DNA of 64,000 nucleotides from the NCBI RefSeq assembly GCF_016863435.1, contig NZ_BOOW01000030.1, positions 248,001 through 312,000 on the forward strand, in the 5' to 3' direction. The stretch's first letter is position 1; every line of letters begins with the position of its first letter. The notes below the pieces were generated by a model. That model saw only the letters and a list, made by a program, of their open reading frames with translations, was not told the DNA's origin and made no database searches. This DNA comes from Sinosporangium siamense (GTDB taxonomy: Bacteria; Actinomycetota; Actinomycetes; Streptosporangiales; Streptosporangiaceae). Positions 8,890 to 16,932 of this stretch are shown here, in pieces. Both the position numbers and the translations under genes were made by a program.

Positions 8890-9564
8890 CTACTCCTTGA
8901 GCGACCGCAACATCGGCGGATGGAGCAGCTCGGCCGGACCCCGGCGGTAGAGCTTGGCGGGACGGCCGCCGTCCCGGGTAGTGGTGCCGCCGGTGGGGAG
9001 GAGGAACCCCTCGGCCTTGGTGACCTTGCGGTGGAAGTTGCGCGGATCGAGCGGACGGCCCCACACGATCTCATACACGCGCCGCAGATCGGCCACCGTG
9101 AACTCGGCCGGGCAGAACGCCGCCCCCAGAGAGGTGTATTCGAGCTTGCCCCGGGCCCGCTCGATGCCGTCGAGCATGATGCGCCGGTGGTCGAAGGCCA
9201 TGGTGGTGAGCTCCGACACCGCGCGCCAGGCCATGTGGGCCTCGGTGGAGGCGGGCAGGTCGGGGGCGAGGCCGAGGTAGGCGACGCTGACGACACGTTC
9301 GCGTGGATCACGCATCGGGTAACCGTATGTCTGGAGTTGCTCCAGATGCACGGGAGCACCGGGAAGGCCGGCGCGCTCGGCGAGCACACGCTCGGCGGCG
9401 GCCGGAAGGTCCTCGTCGAGCTGGATGAACCCGCCCGAGAGCGCCCAGCACCCGGGGTAGGGGGGGTGATCCCGCCGCCACACGAGGGCACAGAGCGCCT
9501 GAGAACGGACTGTCAGCACGACCAGATCCACGCTGACAGGAACGGTCGGCACCATGTCAGGCAC
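8890..9564 (-). CDS. NrtR-type Nudix-like transcriptional regulator
   Basis: The protein has an N-terminal Nudix fold (about residues 5-135) and a C-terminal winged helix (about 140-224, FTVADLRRVYEIVWGRPLDPRNFHRKVTKAEGFL). That arrangement is the hallmark of NrtR, a repressor that binds ADP-ribose-type ligands and controls NAD metabolism. The Nudix box is degenerate: after GGFIQLDE it reads ERVLAERAGL where an active hydrolase has REUxEExGU, so metal-binding glutamates are missing and it should sense rather than hydrolyse. I placed the start at GTG 9564, preceded by GGGGGAG; TTG 9612 is an alternative. No NAD genes are adjacent, so targets are unknown. Confidence 0.85.
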   Translation of the reverse strand: MPDMVPTVPVSVDLVVLTVRSQALCALVWRRDHPPYPGCWALSGGFIQLDEDLPAAAERVLAERAGLPGAPVHLEQLQTYGYPMRDPRERVVSVAYLGLAPDLPASTEAHMAWRAVSELTTMAFDHRRIMLDGIERARGKLEYTSLGAAFCPAEFTVADLRRVYEIVWGRPLDPRNFHRKVTKAEGFLLPTGGTTTRDGGRPAKLYRRGPAELLHPPMLRSLKE

Positions 9565-9655
9565 GTTACACGCAAACTCCCCCGCCCATGTCCCGCCCGA
9601 GAAGTCGATCAAGACCGCGAAAACCCCAGGTTAGGACAGGGAGCATCAAAGAAGG

Positions 9656-11452
9656 TCATCCCTGGGCACGGACGTGGAGCGGCGCGGACGACTCCCGCCC
9701 GTCGGGCGCCGACACCGTGATGCGCACCCACACGTCCTTGGGCACGGTCTTCCAGTCGAACGGCACCCACGCGACCTGTGTGCCCGTCGGCAGGCCCGGC
9801 GAAGGCTCGGCGGAGTGCCAGCCGACCGCGGCGACGTCGGCCTTCTTCGGCTCCTCCAGCCCCTCCCAACGCACGTTCACCGTGGACCCCGCGAGGTTGT
9901 AGCCCCGCACCTCGATGCCGTTGCGGATGTCGCGAACCTTGCGGACGGCGTCGACCGCGATGGGCCGGTCCCAGTCGGCGGCGAGCCGGTCGGAGAGCGA
10001 CGGCGAGCCGCATGTCATGAAGTCGGTCCACATGTAGGAGATGACCTTGGAGACGTATCTCCCGGCCATCGCGACCGCGCCGTCCAGCCGCTCCTTGTCG
10101 GTGCGCCCGCGCTGGCCGCCGTTGCCGCACGCCTCGGTGCCCGTGGGTTCGAACGCCTCGATGTTGGCCCAGAGCTGCACGTTGAAGCCCTCGCCCGCCA
10201 TCTCCGCCCTGGCCTCGGCCATCTCCCGATAGTAGTCGCGGGTCGAGGCGTGGTAGGCGGTGCCGTTCGTGGTCCGGCCGACCACCGGAAGCAGCCGCTC
10301 GTCCACGTCCTTCTCGCGCTCGTCTGGCCAGAAAAGGCCGACCTTGCCGGTGCCGCGGCTGTCCTGCGGCGCGATGATGCCCACGCCGGTGCGCGCGAGC
10401 GCCCGGAAGCCCACGCCGACCTCCTCGGGCGTGGCACCGAAGTTCACACGTTTGCGCGCGTCGAGGTAGGGACTGACGAGAATCGGCTTGCCCTTGAGCT
10501 CCTCCTCCACGATCTTGTGTTGCTCGGCGTAGACCTTCAGCGTCGGATGGTCCTCGGTCATCTCCCGCAATTGCAGCTCGAACGGCTGATAGACGCCGCC
10601 GAACGACTCGCGGTCGGCGAGGCGGGCGCCGTAGTCATGCAAGATGCGCCGGGTCAGCATGGTGAGGGTGCCGATGTGCCGGGGGTCGGCGTTGGTGGTC
10701 TGGGGCCGGGAGCGCGGGGCCACGGGCAGCGCGGGGAAGACCTTCATGCCGAAGCGGTCGGCGACGTTCAGCAGGATGGTGAGGCTGTCGTCGGGCCGGG
10801 CCGCGACCAGGATGAGGTGATAGTCACGGGCCTTGGAGCTGAAGTCGCACGAGGTGTTCTCCGAGCCGTCGGCAAGAGCGACGATCCGGTGGAAGACCGC
10901 CCGGTCGGTGGTGATGACCTTCTCCATGCCCGGGCACCGCAACAGATCCTTCCCGAACGCCTCGTCCGTGCGGTAGGCGTAAGTCCAGGAAATACGGTTG
11001 TTGAGGTTAGCCTTTCTGAGGTCCTGCTCCGCCGCCTGGAAACACGTGAGCCCGTTCTCCCGGCAGGAGTTGTAGCGCGGATCGACGTCGACGCCGTCCC
11101 TGTCGAGCACACGCCCGTCGAGGTCGATGCGCCGCGGCTGGAGCCCGGTGCCGATGCGGATCACCGTGTCGCCGCCGACCTTGTGCATGGCCTCCAGTTG
11201 CCGCCGCCACGTGCACTCGTCGGAGCTCGGCACGAGCCAGTAGCCCGTGATGGCATACGGAGTGCGGGTCTTGGTGTCGAACGTCCCGCAGGGGTCGGTG
11301 AACTCCTCCGAGGAGGAACTGGAGATGCTCTGGCCGGGATTGGGGGTCTCGCCGGCCTCCGGTGCGCTCACGTCGCCGCTCGGCAACACGATGGCGAGTG
11401 CGGCAACCATGGCGAGGATCGCTACCCCGAGGAGAACCGTGATCCAGCGCAC
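9656..11452 (-). CDS. Membrane-anchored DUF4434-type glycosidase-like protein
   Basis: The 598-residue protein starts with an uncleaved-type signal anchor (WITVLLGVAILAMVAALAIVL) and a Ser/Pro-rich linker (~25-55), so the body lies outside the membrane. The segment from about residue 68 (YAITGYWLVPSSDECTWRRQLEAMHKVGGDTVIRI) matches the start of DUF4434, a TIM-barrel glycoside-hydrolase-like domain. A beta-rich C-terminal part (from ~520) ends the chain. Such proteins accompany exopolysaccharide clusters; the nearest studied analogue is the PslG-type hydrolase. Position next to glycosyltransferases and nucleotide-sugar genes supports a role in trimming or releasing a surface polymer. Catalytic acids could be E in ANIEAFEP and in QPFELQLRE, but this is inference. 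Confidence 0.65.
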   Translation of the reverse strand: MRWITVLLGVAILAMVAALAIVLPSGDVSAPEAGETPNPGQSISSSSSEEFTDPCGTFDTKTRTPYAITGYWLVPSSDECTWRRQLEAMHKVGGDTVIRIGTGLQPRRIDLDGRVLDRDGVDVDPRYNSCRENGLTCFQAAEQDLRKANLNNRISWTYAYRTDEAFGKDLLRCPGMEKVITTDRAVFHRIVALADGSENTSCDFSSKARDYHLILVAARPDDSLTILLNVADRFGMKVFPALPVAPRSRPQTTNADPRHIGTLTMLTRRILHDYGARLADRESFGGVYQPFELQLREMTEDHPTLKVYAEQHKIVEEELKGKPILVSPYLDARKRVNFGATPEEVGVGFRALARTGVGIIAPQDSRGTGKVGLFWPDEREKDVDERLLPVVGRTTNGTAYHASTRDYYREMAEARAEMAGEGFNVQLWANIEAFEPTGTEACGNGGQRGRTDKERLDGAVAMAGRYVSKVISYMWTDFMTCGSPSLSDRLAADWDRPIAVDAVRKVRDIRNGIEVRGYNLAGSTVNVRWEGLEEPKKADVAAVGWHSAEPSPGLPTGTQVAWVPFDWKTVPKDVWVRITVSAPDGRESSAPLHVRAQG

Positions 11453-11500
11453 TTCGTGGAGATTACCGTTCTGCTGATCAGGTGGACATAAATCGGAGAT

Positions 11501-12589
11501 CTAACCTTTGGCGTCGGCCCAGCTCTCCAGTTGTACGACGAACCGGCGGGCGGAGTTCGGCCAGTGGTGGTTGGCTCGCGCCGCCGCATAACCTCTGGCC
11601 CCCTGCCCGCGCCGGCCGGCGTGGTCGTCCCGGAGCATGAGTACGGCTTGCGCCACCGCCTTGGGGTCCTGCCACGGCACGACCATTCCGCTGTCGTAGC
11701 GTTCGACCAGCTCGACGGCCCGCGGGGAGGGCGTGGTGATCACGGGGATGCCGTGCGCCATATACTCCACGATCTTGGTGGGCATCGAGTGCCGATAGTT
11801 CGGTTCATCGCGTAAGAGGGAAAGGCCGGCCAGAGCGCCGTCAAGCCGCTTCAACGCCTCGTCGTTCGGCATGAAGTCGCGCCACTCCAGCACACCCTCG
11901 GCCACCGCCTGATCGAGCAGCGGCCTGCTCTGCGGGTCCGCGTAGCCGATCAGCTCGACCGCCACCCGATACGGCTGAAGCAGCTTGGCCACCTCGACGG
12001 CCTCACGCACACCGCGCGCCTCGGACAACCAGCCGAGGTAGACGACTCTGTCGTCGCCCGGCGGGCTGACGCTGTCGGGCACCCACGTCTCGTTGGGCAC
12101 CACCAGGTGGGCCTCTTTGAAGCGTCCGGCGTAGGCGGTCTCGGCCAGCAGCAGGTGGAAGCTGCGCTCGGCCGCGCCTTCGAGCATCCGCGCCACGAAC
12201 CGCACAGGCGGCCGAAGGAAGGCCGGCAGCCACGGCTTGAGCGACAACGTCGCGGGGGTGTCCTCGTGGACGTCCCACACGACAGGCGGGCGCCGCCGTA
12301 CCCCTGCCACCGCGAACAGCAGCTCGGGGTCGTGGATGATGACCATGTCCACGCTGTCGCGCATCCGCTTGAACACCTTGCGCGCGGCCAGCACGGCCGA
12401 CAACCGCCGGCGTTCGGCGGCGCGCGGCAGATCGACGCCGTTGACCCACGAGCGGGGCACGACACCGCGCGCGGTGTACGGCGCGGCATACGTGACCTCA
12501 TGCCCGGCGTCCACGAGCGCCCTGATCTGCCGGTGCAGGATCCGGGCGTCCTCGGGGTGATGCACCACCGTCATGACGAGCACGTGCAC
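11501..12589 (-). CDS. GT4-family glycosyltransferase
   Basis: A 362-residue GT-B enzyme. The N-terminal domain starts VHVLVMTVVHHPEDARILHRQIRALVDAGHEVTYAAP, the usual donor/acceptor Rossmann start. The C-terminal nucleotide-sugar site includes VVYLGWLSEARGVREAVEVAKLL and SMPTKIVEYMAHGIPVITTPSP, the GT4 EX7E-like region. The start is GTG 12589, 20 bases downstream of the dehydrogenase stop; the longer open frame upstream is only the shadow of that gene. It is cotranscribed with the dehydrogenase in the glycopolymer locus. Donor and acceptor are unknown. Confidence 0.88.
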   Translation of the reverse strand: MHVLVMTVVHHPEDARILHRQIRALVDAGHEVTYAAPYTARGVVPRSWVNGVDLPRAAERRRLSAVLAARKVFKRMRDSVDMVIIHDPELLFAVAGVRRRPPVVWDVHEDTPATLSLKPWLPAFLRPPVRFVARMLEGAAERSFHLLLAETAYAGRFKEAHLVVPNETWVPDSVSPPGDDRVVYLGWLSEARGVREAVEVAKLLQPYRVAVELIGYADPQSRPLLDQAVAEGVLEWRDFMPNDEALKRLDGALAGLSLLRDEPNYRHSMPTKIVEYMAHGIPVITTPSPRAVELVERYDSGMVVPWQDPKAVAQAVLMLRDDHAGRRGQGARGYAAARANHHWPNSARRFVVQLESWADAKG

Positions 12590-12608
12590 TGCGCGCAGCC
12601 CCCTGTCG

Positions 12609-13871
12609 TCAGAGCCGCTCGACGCGGCTGCCCTCGGCGAGCACGCCTCGGGTGTCCAGCACGAGCCGGGCTTTGTCTTCGATGACCGACAGATCGAACG
12701 CGGCGTGCGGCTGGAGCAGAACCGTGATGTCGGCACCTTCGACCGCCGCGGCCAAGTCTGCCTCGCGAGGAATGTCGGTGCCGTCGACCTGCCACTTGCT
12801 GACGTGGGGATCGACGAAGGACAGTTCCGCGCCGAGATCCAGCAAGGCCCTGGCCACAGGCAGGGCCGGGGTCTCACGCTCGTCGGCGATGTCCGGTTTG
12901 TAGGTCACGCCGAGCAGCACCACCCGGGCGCCGTTGACCGCCTTGCGCTGCCGGTTGAGCGCCCGCTGGGCGCGGGCCACGACGTAGCCCGGCATACGCT
13001 CGTTGATCTCCTGGGCGAGCTCGACGAACCTGAAGGGATAGCCCAGCTTGCGCACGGTGTACGACAGGTAGCTGGGATCGACCGGGATGCAGTGGCCGCC
13101 CACGCCGGGTCCTGGCAGGAACTTCTGGAAGCCGAACGGCTTGGTGGCCGCCGCCTCGATGGCCTCCCAGAGGTCGACGCCGAGCTCGTCGCAGAAAATC
13201 GCCATCTCGTTGACCAGGGCGATGTTGACGTGCCGGTAGGTGTTCTCCAGGAGCTTGGCCATCTCGGCCTCGCGGGTGCCGCTGACCGGCACGACCTGCT
13301 CGACGAAGCGCGCGTAGAACGCGGCGGCCCGGTCGCGGCAGGTGTCGGTGTATCCGCCGACGACCTTGGGGGTGTTGCGCAAGCCGTACTTCGGGTTGCC
13401 CGGATCGATGCGCTCGGGCGAGAAGGCGAGGTGGAAGTCGAGCCCCGCGGCGAGGCCGGTCTTCTCCAGCAGCGGCCGCACCACCTCGTCGGTGGTGCCG
13501 GGCCAGGTGGTGGACTCAAGCACGACCAGCGTGCCCTTGACCATGTGCGCGGCGACGGTGGCGCTCGCGCCCTCGACCGCGGACAGGTCGGGGCGGTGGT
13601 CCTCGTCGAGCGGGGTGGGCACGCAGATCACGATGGTGGCGCTGTCGGCGAGCACCGACGCGTCGAGGGTGGCGCTGAAGCCGTTGGCCAGCATGTGGTC
13701 GAGGTCCGCGTCGGTGAGGTCGTCGATGTAGGACCGGCCCGCGTTGAGAGCGTCGACCTTGCGGGGGTCGACGTCGACGCCGACCACCTTCAGACCTGCC
13801 GTCGTGGCCTCCTTGGCCAGCGGCATACCGACGTAACCCAGCCCGATGACGGCGAGATCGAAGCCGCTCAC
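12609..13871 (-). CDS. wecC: UDP-N-acetyl-D-mannosamine dehydrogenase-type nucleotide-sugar dehydrogenase (WecC-like)
   Basis: This 420-residue enzyme oxidises C6 of a UDP-hexose to the uronate in two NAD-dependent steps. It shows the N-terminal Rossmann motif FDLAVIGLGYVGMPLA, the central block ESTTWPGTTDEV, the catalytic cysteine in GPGVGGHCIPVDP and the C-terminal UDP-binding domain starting VVLLGVTYKPDIADERETPA. The specificity call (UDP-ManNAc to UDP-ManNAcA) rests on the WecB-type 2-epimerase 1.9 kb away; UDP-GlcNAc or UDP-Glc remain possible. The start is GTG 13871 after CAGGG; a GTG at 13901 is less likely. Confidence 0.82.
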   Translation of the reverse strand: MSGFDLAVIGLGYVGMPLAKEATTAGLKVVGVDVDPRKVDALNAGRSYIDDLTDADLDHMLANGFSATLDASVLADSATIVICVPTPLDEDHRPDLSAVEGASATVAAHMVKGTLVVLESTTWPGTTDEVVRPLLEKTGLAAGLDFHLAFSPERIDPGNPKYGLRNTPKVVGGYTDTCRDRAAAFYARFVEQVVPVSGTREAEMAKLLENTYRHVNIALVNEMAIFCDELGVDLWEAIEAAATKPFGFQKFLPGPGVGGHCIPVDPSYLSYTVRKLGYPFRFVELAQEINERMPGYVVARAQRALNRQRKAVNGARVVLLGVTYKPDIADERETPALPVARALLDLGAELSFVDPHVSKWQVDGTDIPREADLAAAVEGADITVLLQPHAAFDLSVIEDKARLVLDTRGVLAEGSRVERL

Positions 13872-13997
13872 GTGAAGACCCTGGGGAGTCGGAAACAACA
13901 CTTCATGGTCGCAAAGGCTATCTCAAGTCCGTACGAGCCACGCCTAATGTGCCTGAACGCCCAGGAAACCTCTGCTTTACATGTGGTGTTCATCCGA

Positions 13998-15710
13998 CTA
14001 TTGGATGGTGATCGAACGGTAGATCTCGCGGTAGGTCTCAGCGATTCTGCTCCACGTGCGCTTGGCCGCGACCTCGGCCCGGCCCGCCTCGCCCATCGCC
14101 GCCCGCCGCTCGGGATCCTCGCTGAGCTCGGCCAACGCGTCCGCCAGCGCCGCCGGATTGCCCGCGGGCACAAGCAGGCCCGCGCCGTCAGAACCGACCA
14201 GCTCCGACAACGCGGGCAGGTCGCTCAGCACGACGGGCTTGCCGAGCGCCATCGCTTCCACCGGCTTCAGCGGGGTGACCAGGCGGCAGACACGGAGGTC
14301 CTCACGCGGGCAGACGAAGATGTCGATCGCCGACTGCGCCTGAAGCGCCTCGTCCGGCCCCACCCTGCCGGGCAGGATCGCGACATCGCCGAGCTTGAGG
14401 GAGTCCACCTGCCGCAGCAGCGCGGGGCGCTCCACCCCGTCGCCCACGAGCAGGACCTTGACCTTCACCTTCCGTTTGCGGAGCAGCGCCGCCGCCGACA
14501 GAAGAGTGGCGAATCCCTCATAAGCCACGATGCTCGACACCGAGCCGATCACGATGTCGTCGGGCTCGATGTTCATCGAACGGCGGAATGCCTCGCCGTC
14601 GTAGTCCGCGGTCAGCAGCGAGTCGTCCACGGCGTTCGGCGCCAGGTGGATGCGCTCGCGCGGCACACCGCGGTCGACGATCTCGGCCGCCATCGTCTCG
14701 GCGAGCGTCACCACCGCGTCGGCCGACCGCATGAGAAATGCCTCGCGGTCGCGCTGCATAAGGTGCCGCTCGCTGCCGATCCTGGCCGGATCGCGCGAGG
14801 CCCAGGTCTCCTCCAGGAACCCGCGCACCTCGTACACGAACGGCGTACCCGTACGCTCACGCACGGCCATCGCCACCGAGCCGTTGCGGTGGTCGGTGGC
14901 GGCGTGCAGCACCTGCGGGCGCAGCTTACGCACGAGCTCGGTGACGTCCTCGGCGCCGCGTGTGATGCGCCCCCGGGTCTGGTTGGGGATGTCGCCGTGC
15001 GGCAGCAGCCGGTGATACGGCGTGCCGTCGATCAGCTCGCCCGCGGTGGCGTCCGCGTGCCCCTGGAGCATCGGCCAGCCCCAGCTCGTCACCACATGCG
15101 GGTCGAGCCCGGCGGCGCGCTGAGCGGTCACGATGCGGTGGGTTCGCACGGTGTAACCGGCCTGGGTGTACGGCAAAGCATTCGTGACGCAGTGCAGTAC
15201 CCGGCCTTCGATCCGGTCGCCCACGTGCACCGCGGGGGCCGGCGGGATCGGGTTGGTGCCGATCGCCGCCATCTCGCCCTCGTAGAGGGCCATCCTGCGG
15301 CGGATGAACGGCCACCGGGCGTGCGGCTTGAGGGTCGCGATCGCCGCGGACATGTGCCCGTCGACGAACTGCGCCTTGGCCTTCTCAAGCGGGCCGTCGG
15401 CCATGCGGCGCGCCATCTTGCGCGCGGCCACGCGCGCGCGGCGCGCGACGGGCCAGGCCACCGAGCCCACGATAGGACGCAGCTTTGGCGGCAGCGCTTC
15501 GGCTGCGGCCTGGGCGACCCTCATGGGGTCGGATCTCACCCGGGTGATGACAATCCGGGAAACGATGACCGGATGCTGAACGAACCCTCGGAGAAGTCCG
15601 CCTATACCGGCACGTGCCGCTTTGGGAGAGACCTTGCGGGAGTCTGGCCGACTGGCATCGGATACCACGCGGTGACCGTACCATAGGCAACGTTTGCCCC
15701 ACTCCCGCAT
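13998..15710 (-). CDS. GT4-family glycosyltransferase with N-terminal extension
   Basis: The chain is about 570 residues. The GT4 catalytic half starts near residue 185 (RVLHCVTNALPYTQAGYTVRTHRIVTAQRAAGLDPHVVTSW) and carries the donor-binding block VCPREDLRVCRLVTPLKPVEAMALGKPVVLSDLPALSELV, with E in KPVEAMA as the EX7E glutamate. The first ~180 residues are basic and helical and unlike typical GT4 enzymes, perhaps membrane- or complex-binding. It is divergent from the 2-epimerase; the two starts overlap or nearly touch, so promoters must lie inside each other's leader. The start (ATG 15710) is uncertain. Confidence 0.82.
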   Translation of the reverse strand: MREWGKRCLWYGHRVVSDASRPDSRKVSPKAARAGIGGLLRGFVQHPVIVSRIVITRVRSDPMRVAQAAAEALPPKLRPIVGSVAWPVARRARVAARKMARRMADGPLEKAKAQFVDGHMSAAIATLKPHARWPFIRRRMALYEGEMAAIGTNPIPPAPAVHVGDRIEGRVLHCVTNALPYTQAGYTVRTHRIVTAQRAAGLDPHVVTSWGWPMLQGHADATAGELIDGTPYHRLLPHGDIPNQTRGRITRGAEDVTELVRKLRPQVLHAATDHRNGSVAMAVRERTGTPFVYEVRGFLEETWASRDPARIGSERHLMQRDREAFLMRSADAVVTLAETMAAEIVDRGVPRERIHLAPNAVDDSLLTADYDGEAFRRSMNIEPDDIVIGSVSSIVAYEGFATLLSAAALLRKRKVKVKVLLVGDGVERPALLRQVDSLKLGDVAILPGRVGPDEALQAQSAIDIFVCPREDLRVCRLVTPLKPVEAMALGKPVVLSDLPALSELVGSDGAGLLVPAGNPAALADALAELSEDPERRAAMGEAGRAEVAAKRTWSRIAETYREIYRSITIQ

Positions 15711-15724
15711 GAAAGGCGAGGTCA

Positions 15725-16864
15725 ATGAGGGAAAACCCCCTCGTCCTACACGTGCTGGGCGCTAGGCCCAACTTTGTCAAGGCTGCACCGGTCGTGTCTG
15801 GCCTTTCCAGCATTGGGATTAGGCAGGGCATTGTTCACACAGGTCAGCACTATGACGCGTTGATGTCGGACGTCTTCTTCGCCGACCTTGGCCTGCCCGA
15901 GCCGGTCGCCAACCTGGGGGTCGGATCCGGCAGCCACGCCCGCCAGACCGCCGCCCTGCTCACCGGCCTCGAAGAGGTCGTGCTCGAGCACTCCCCCGAC
16001 CTCGTCGTGGTCTACGGCGACGTCAACTCGACCCTCGCCGCCATCCTGGTGTGCGCCAAACTCGGGGTGCCGACCGCCCACGTGGAGGCCGGCCTGCGCT
16101 CCTTCGACCGCGGCATGCCGGAGGAGGTCAACCGGGTCGTCACCGACGCCCTGTCCGACCTGCTGTTCGCCACCTCCCCCGACGCCCTGTCGCACCTCGC
16201 CAACGAGGGCGTCGACCCGGCCCGGGTGCACCTCGTCGGCAACCCAATGATCGACAGCCTGTTCTCCGCCCTCCCCAAGCTCGACCCCGCCCCCGTGCGT
16301 GAGCGGCTCGCCCTCCCCGAGAGGTACGGCGTCGCCACCCTGCACCGGCCCGCCAACGTGGACTCCCCCGAGGCCGCCCGCGAACTCGTCGACGCCGTGC
16401 TTGAGGTCTCCAACCGGGTGCACATCGTCGTCCCCCTCCACCCGCGCGGACGCACCCGCCTCGCCGAGGCCGGGCTCGTCAGCGGCGAGAACCTCTCGAT
16501 CGTGGACCCGCTGGGATATGTCGACTTCCTGTCCCTGGTGCGGGGGGCAGCCCTGGTCGTCACCGACTCCGGCGGCGTGCAGGAGGAGACCACCATGCTC
16601 GGCGTGCCGTGCCTGACCGTGCGCCCCAACACCGAGCGCCCGGTCACGATCACCCACGGCACGAACCGCCTGGTCACCCCGGCCCTGCTGCCGTCGGCCG
16701 CCGACAAGGCCCTCGCCGACGGCGCCGCCACGCCGAGCGGCGACCTGCCCCCGCTGTGGGACGGCAAAGCCGGTCCGCGCATCGCCCGGGTCATCGCCGC
16801 CTGGCTCAAGGGGGACAATCTCTCCCCGGCGGCGCAAGCCGTACCACCGATGCGAATCGGATAA
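15725..16864 (+). CDS. wecB: UDP-N-acetylglucosamine 2-epimerase (non-hydrolysing)
   Basis: A 379-residue enzyme converting UDP-GlcNAc to UDP-ManNAc. It has the N-terminal HVLGARPNFVKAAPVV, the VHTGQHYD motif, the active-site VYGDVNSTLA and HVEAGLRSFDRGMPEEVNR blocks, and the C-terminal VTDSGGVQEETTMLGVPCLTVRPNTERPVTI loop that binds UDP. GGCGAGG precedes the ATG. Together with the WecC-like enzyme on the opposite strand it should deliver UDP-ManNAcA, a building block of teichuronic-acid-like and related surface polymers. Confidence 0.95.
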   Translation: MRENPLVLHVLGARPNFVKAAPVVSGLSSIGIRQGIVHTGQHYDALMSDVFFADLGLPEPVANLGVGSGSHARQTAALLTGLEEVVLEHSPDLVVVYGDVNSTLAAILVCAKLGVPTAHVEAGLRSFDRGMPEEVNRVVTDALSDLLFATSPDALSHLANEGVDPARVHLVGNPMIDSLFSALPKLDPAPVRERLALPERYGVATLHRPANVDSPEAARELVDAVLEVSNRVHIVVPLHPRGRTRLAEAGLVSGENLSIVDPLGYVDFLSLVRGAALVVTDSGGVQEETTMLGVPCLTVRPNTERPVTITHGTNRLVTPALLPSAADKALADGAATPSGDLPPLWDGKAGPRIARVIAAWLKGDNLSPAAQAVPPMRIG

Positions 16865-16932
16865 TTCACCCGTTCTAGGCACGGCGTTCGCCGTACGCTT
16901 GCAGACTCCGACCTCGTTAGGGCGACGCACCC

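Noticed and set aside
12573-15686. 1037-codon plus-strand frame
   Set aside because: It lies antisense to the dehydrogenase and GT4 genes, which have clear motifs; composition is typical of a shadow frame.
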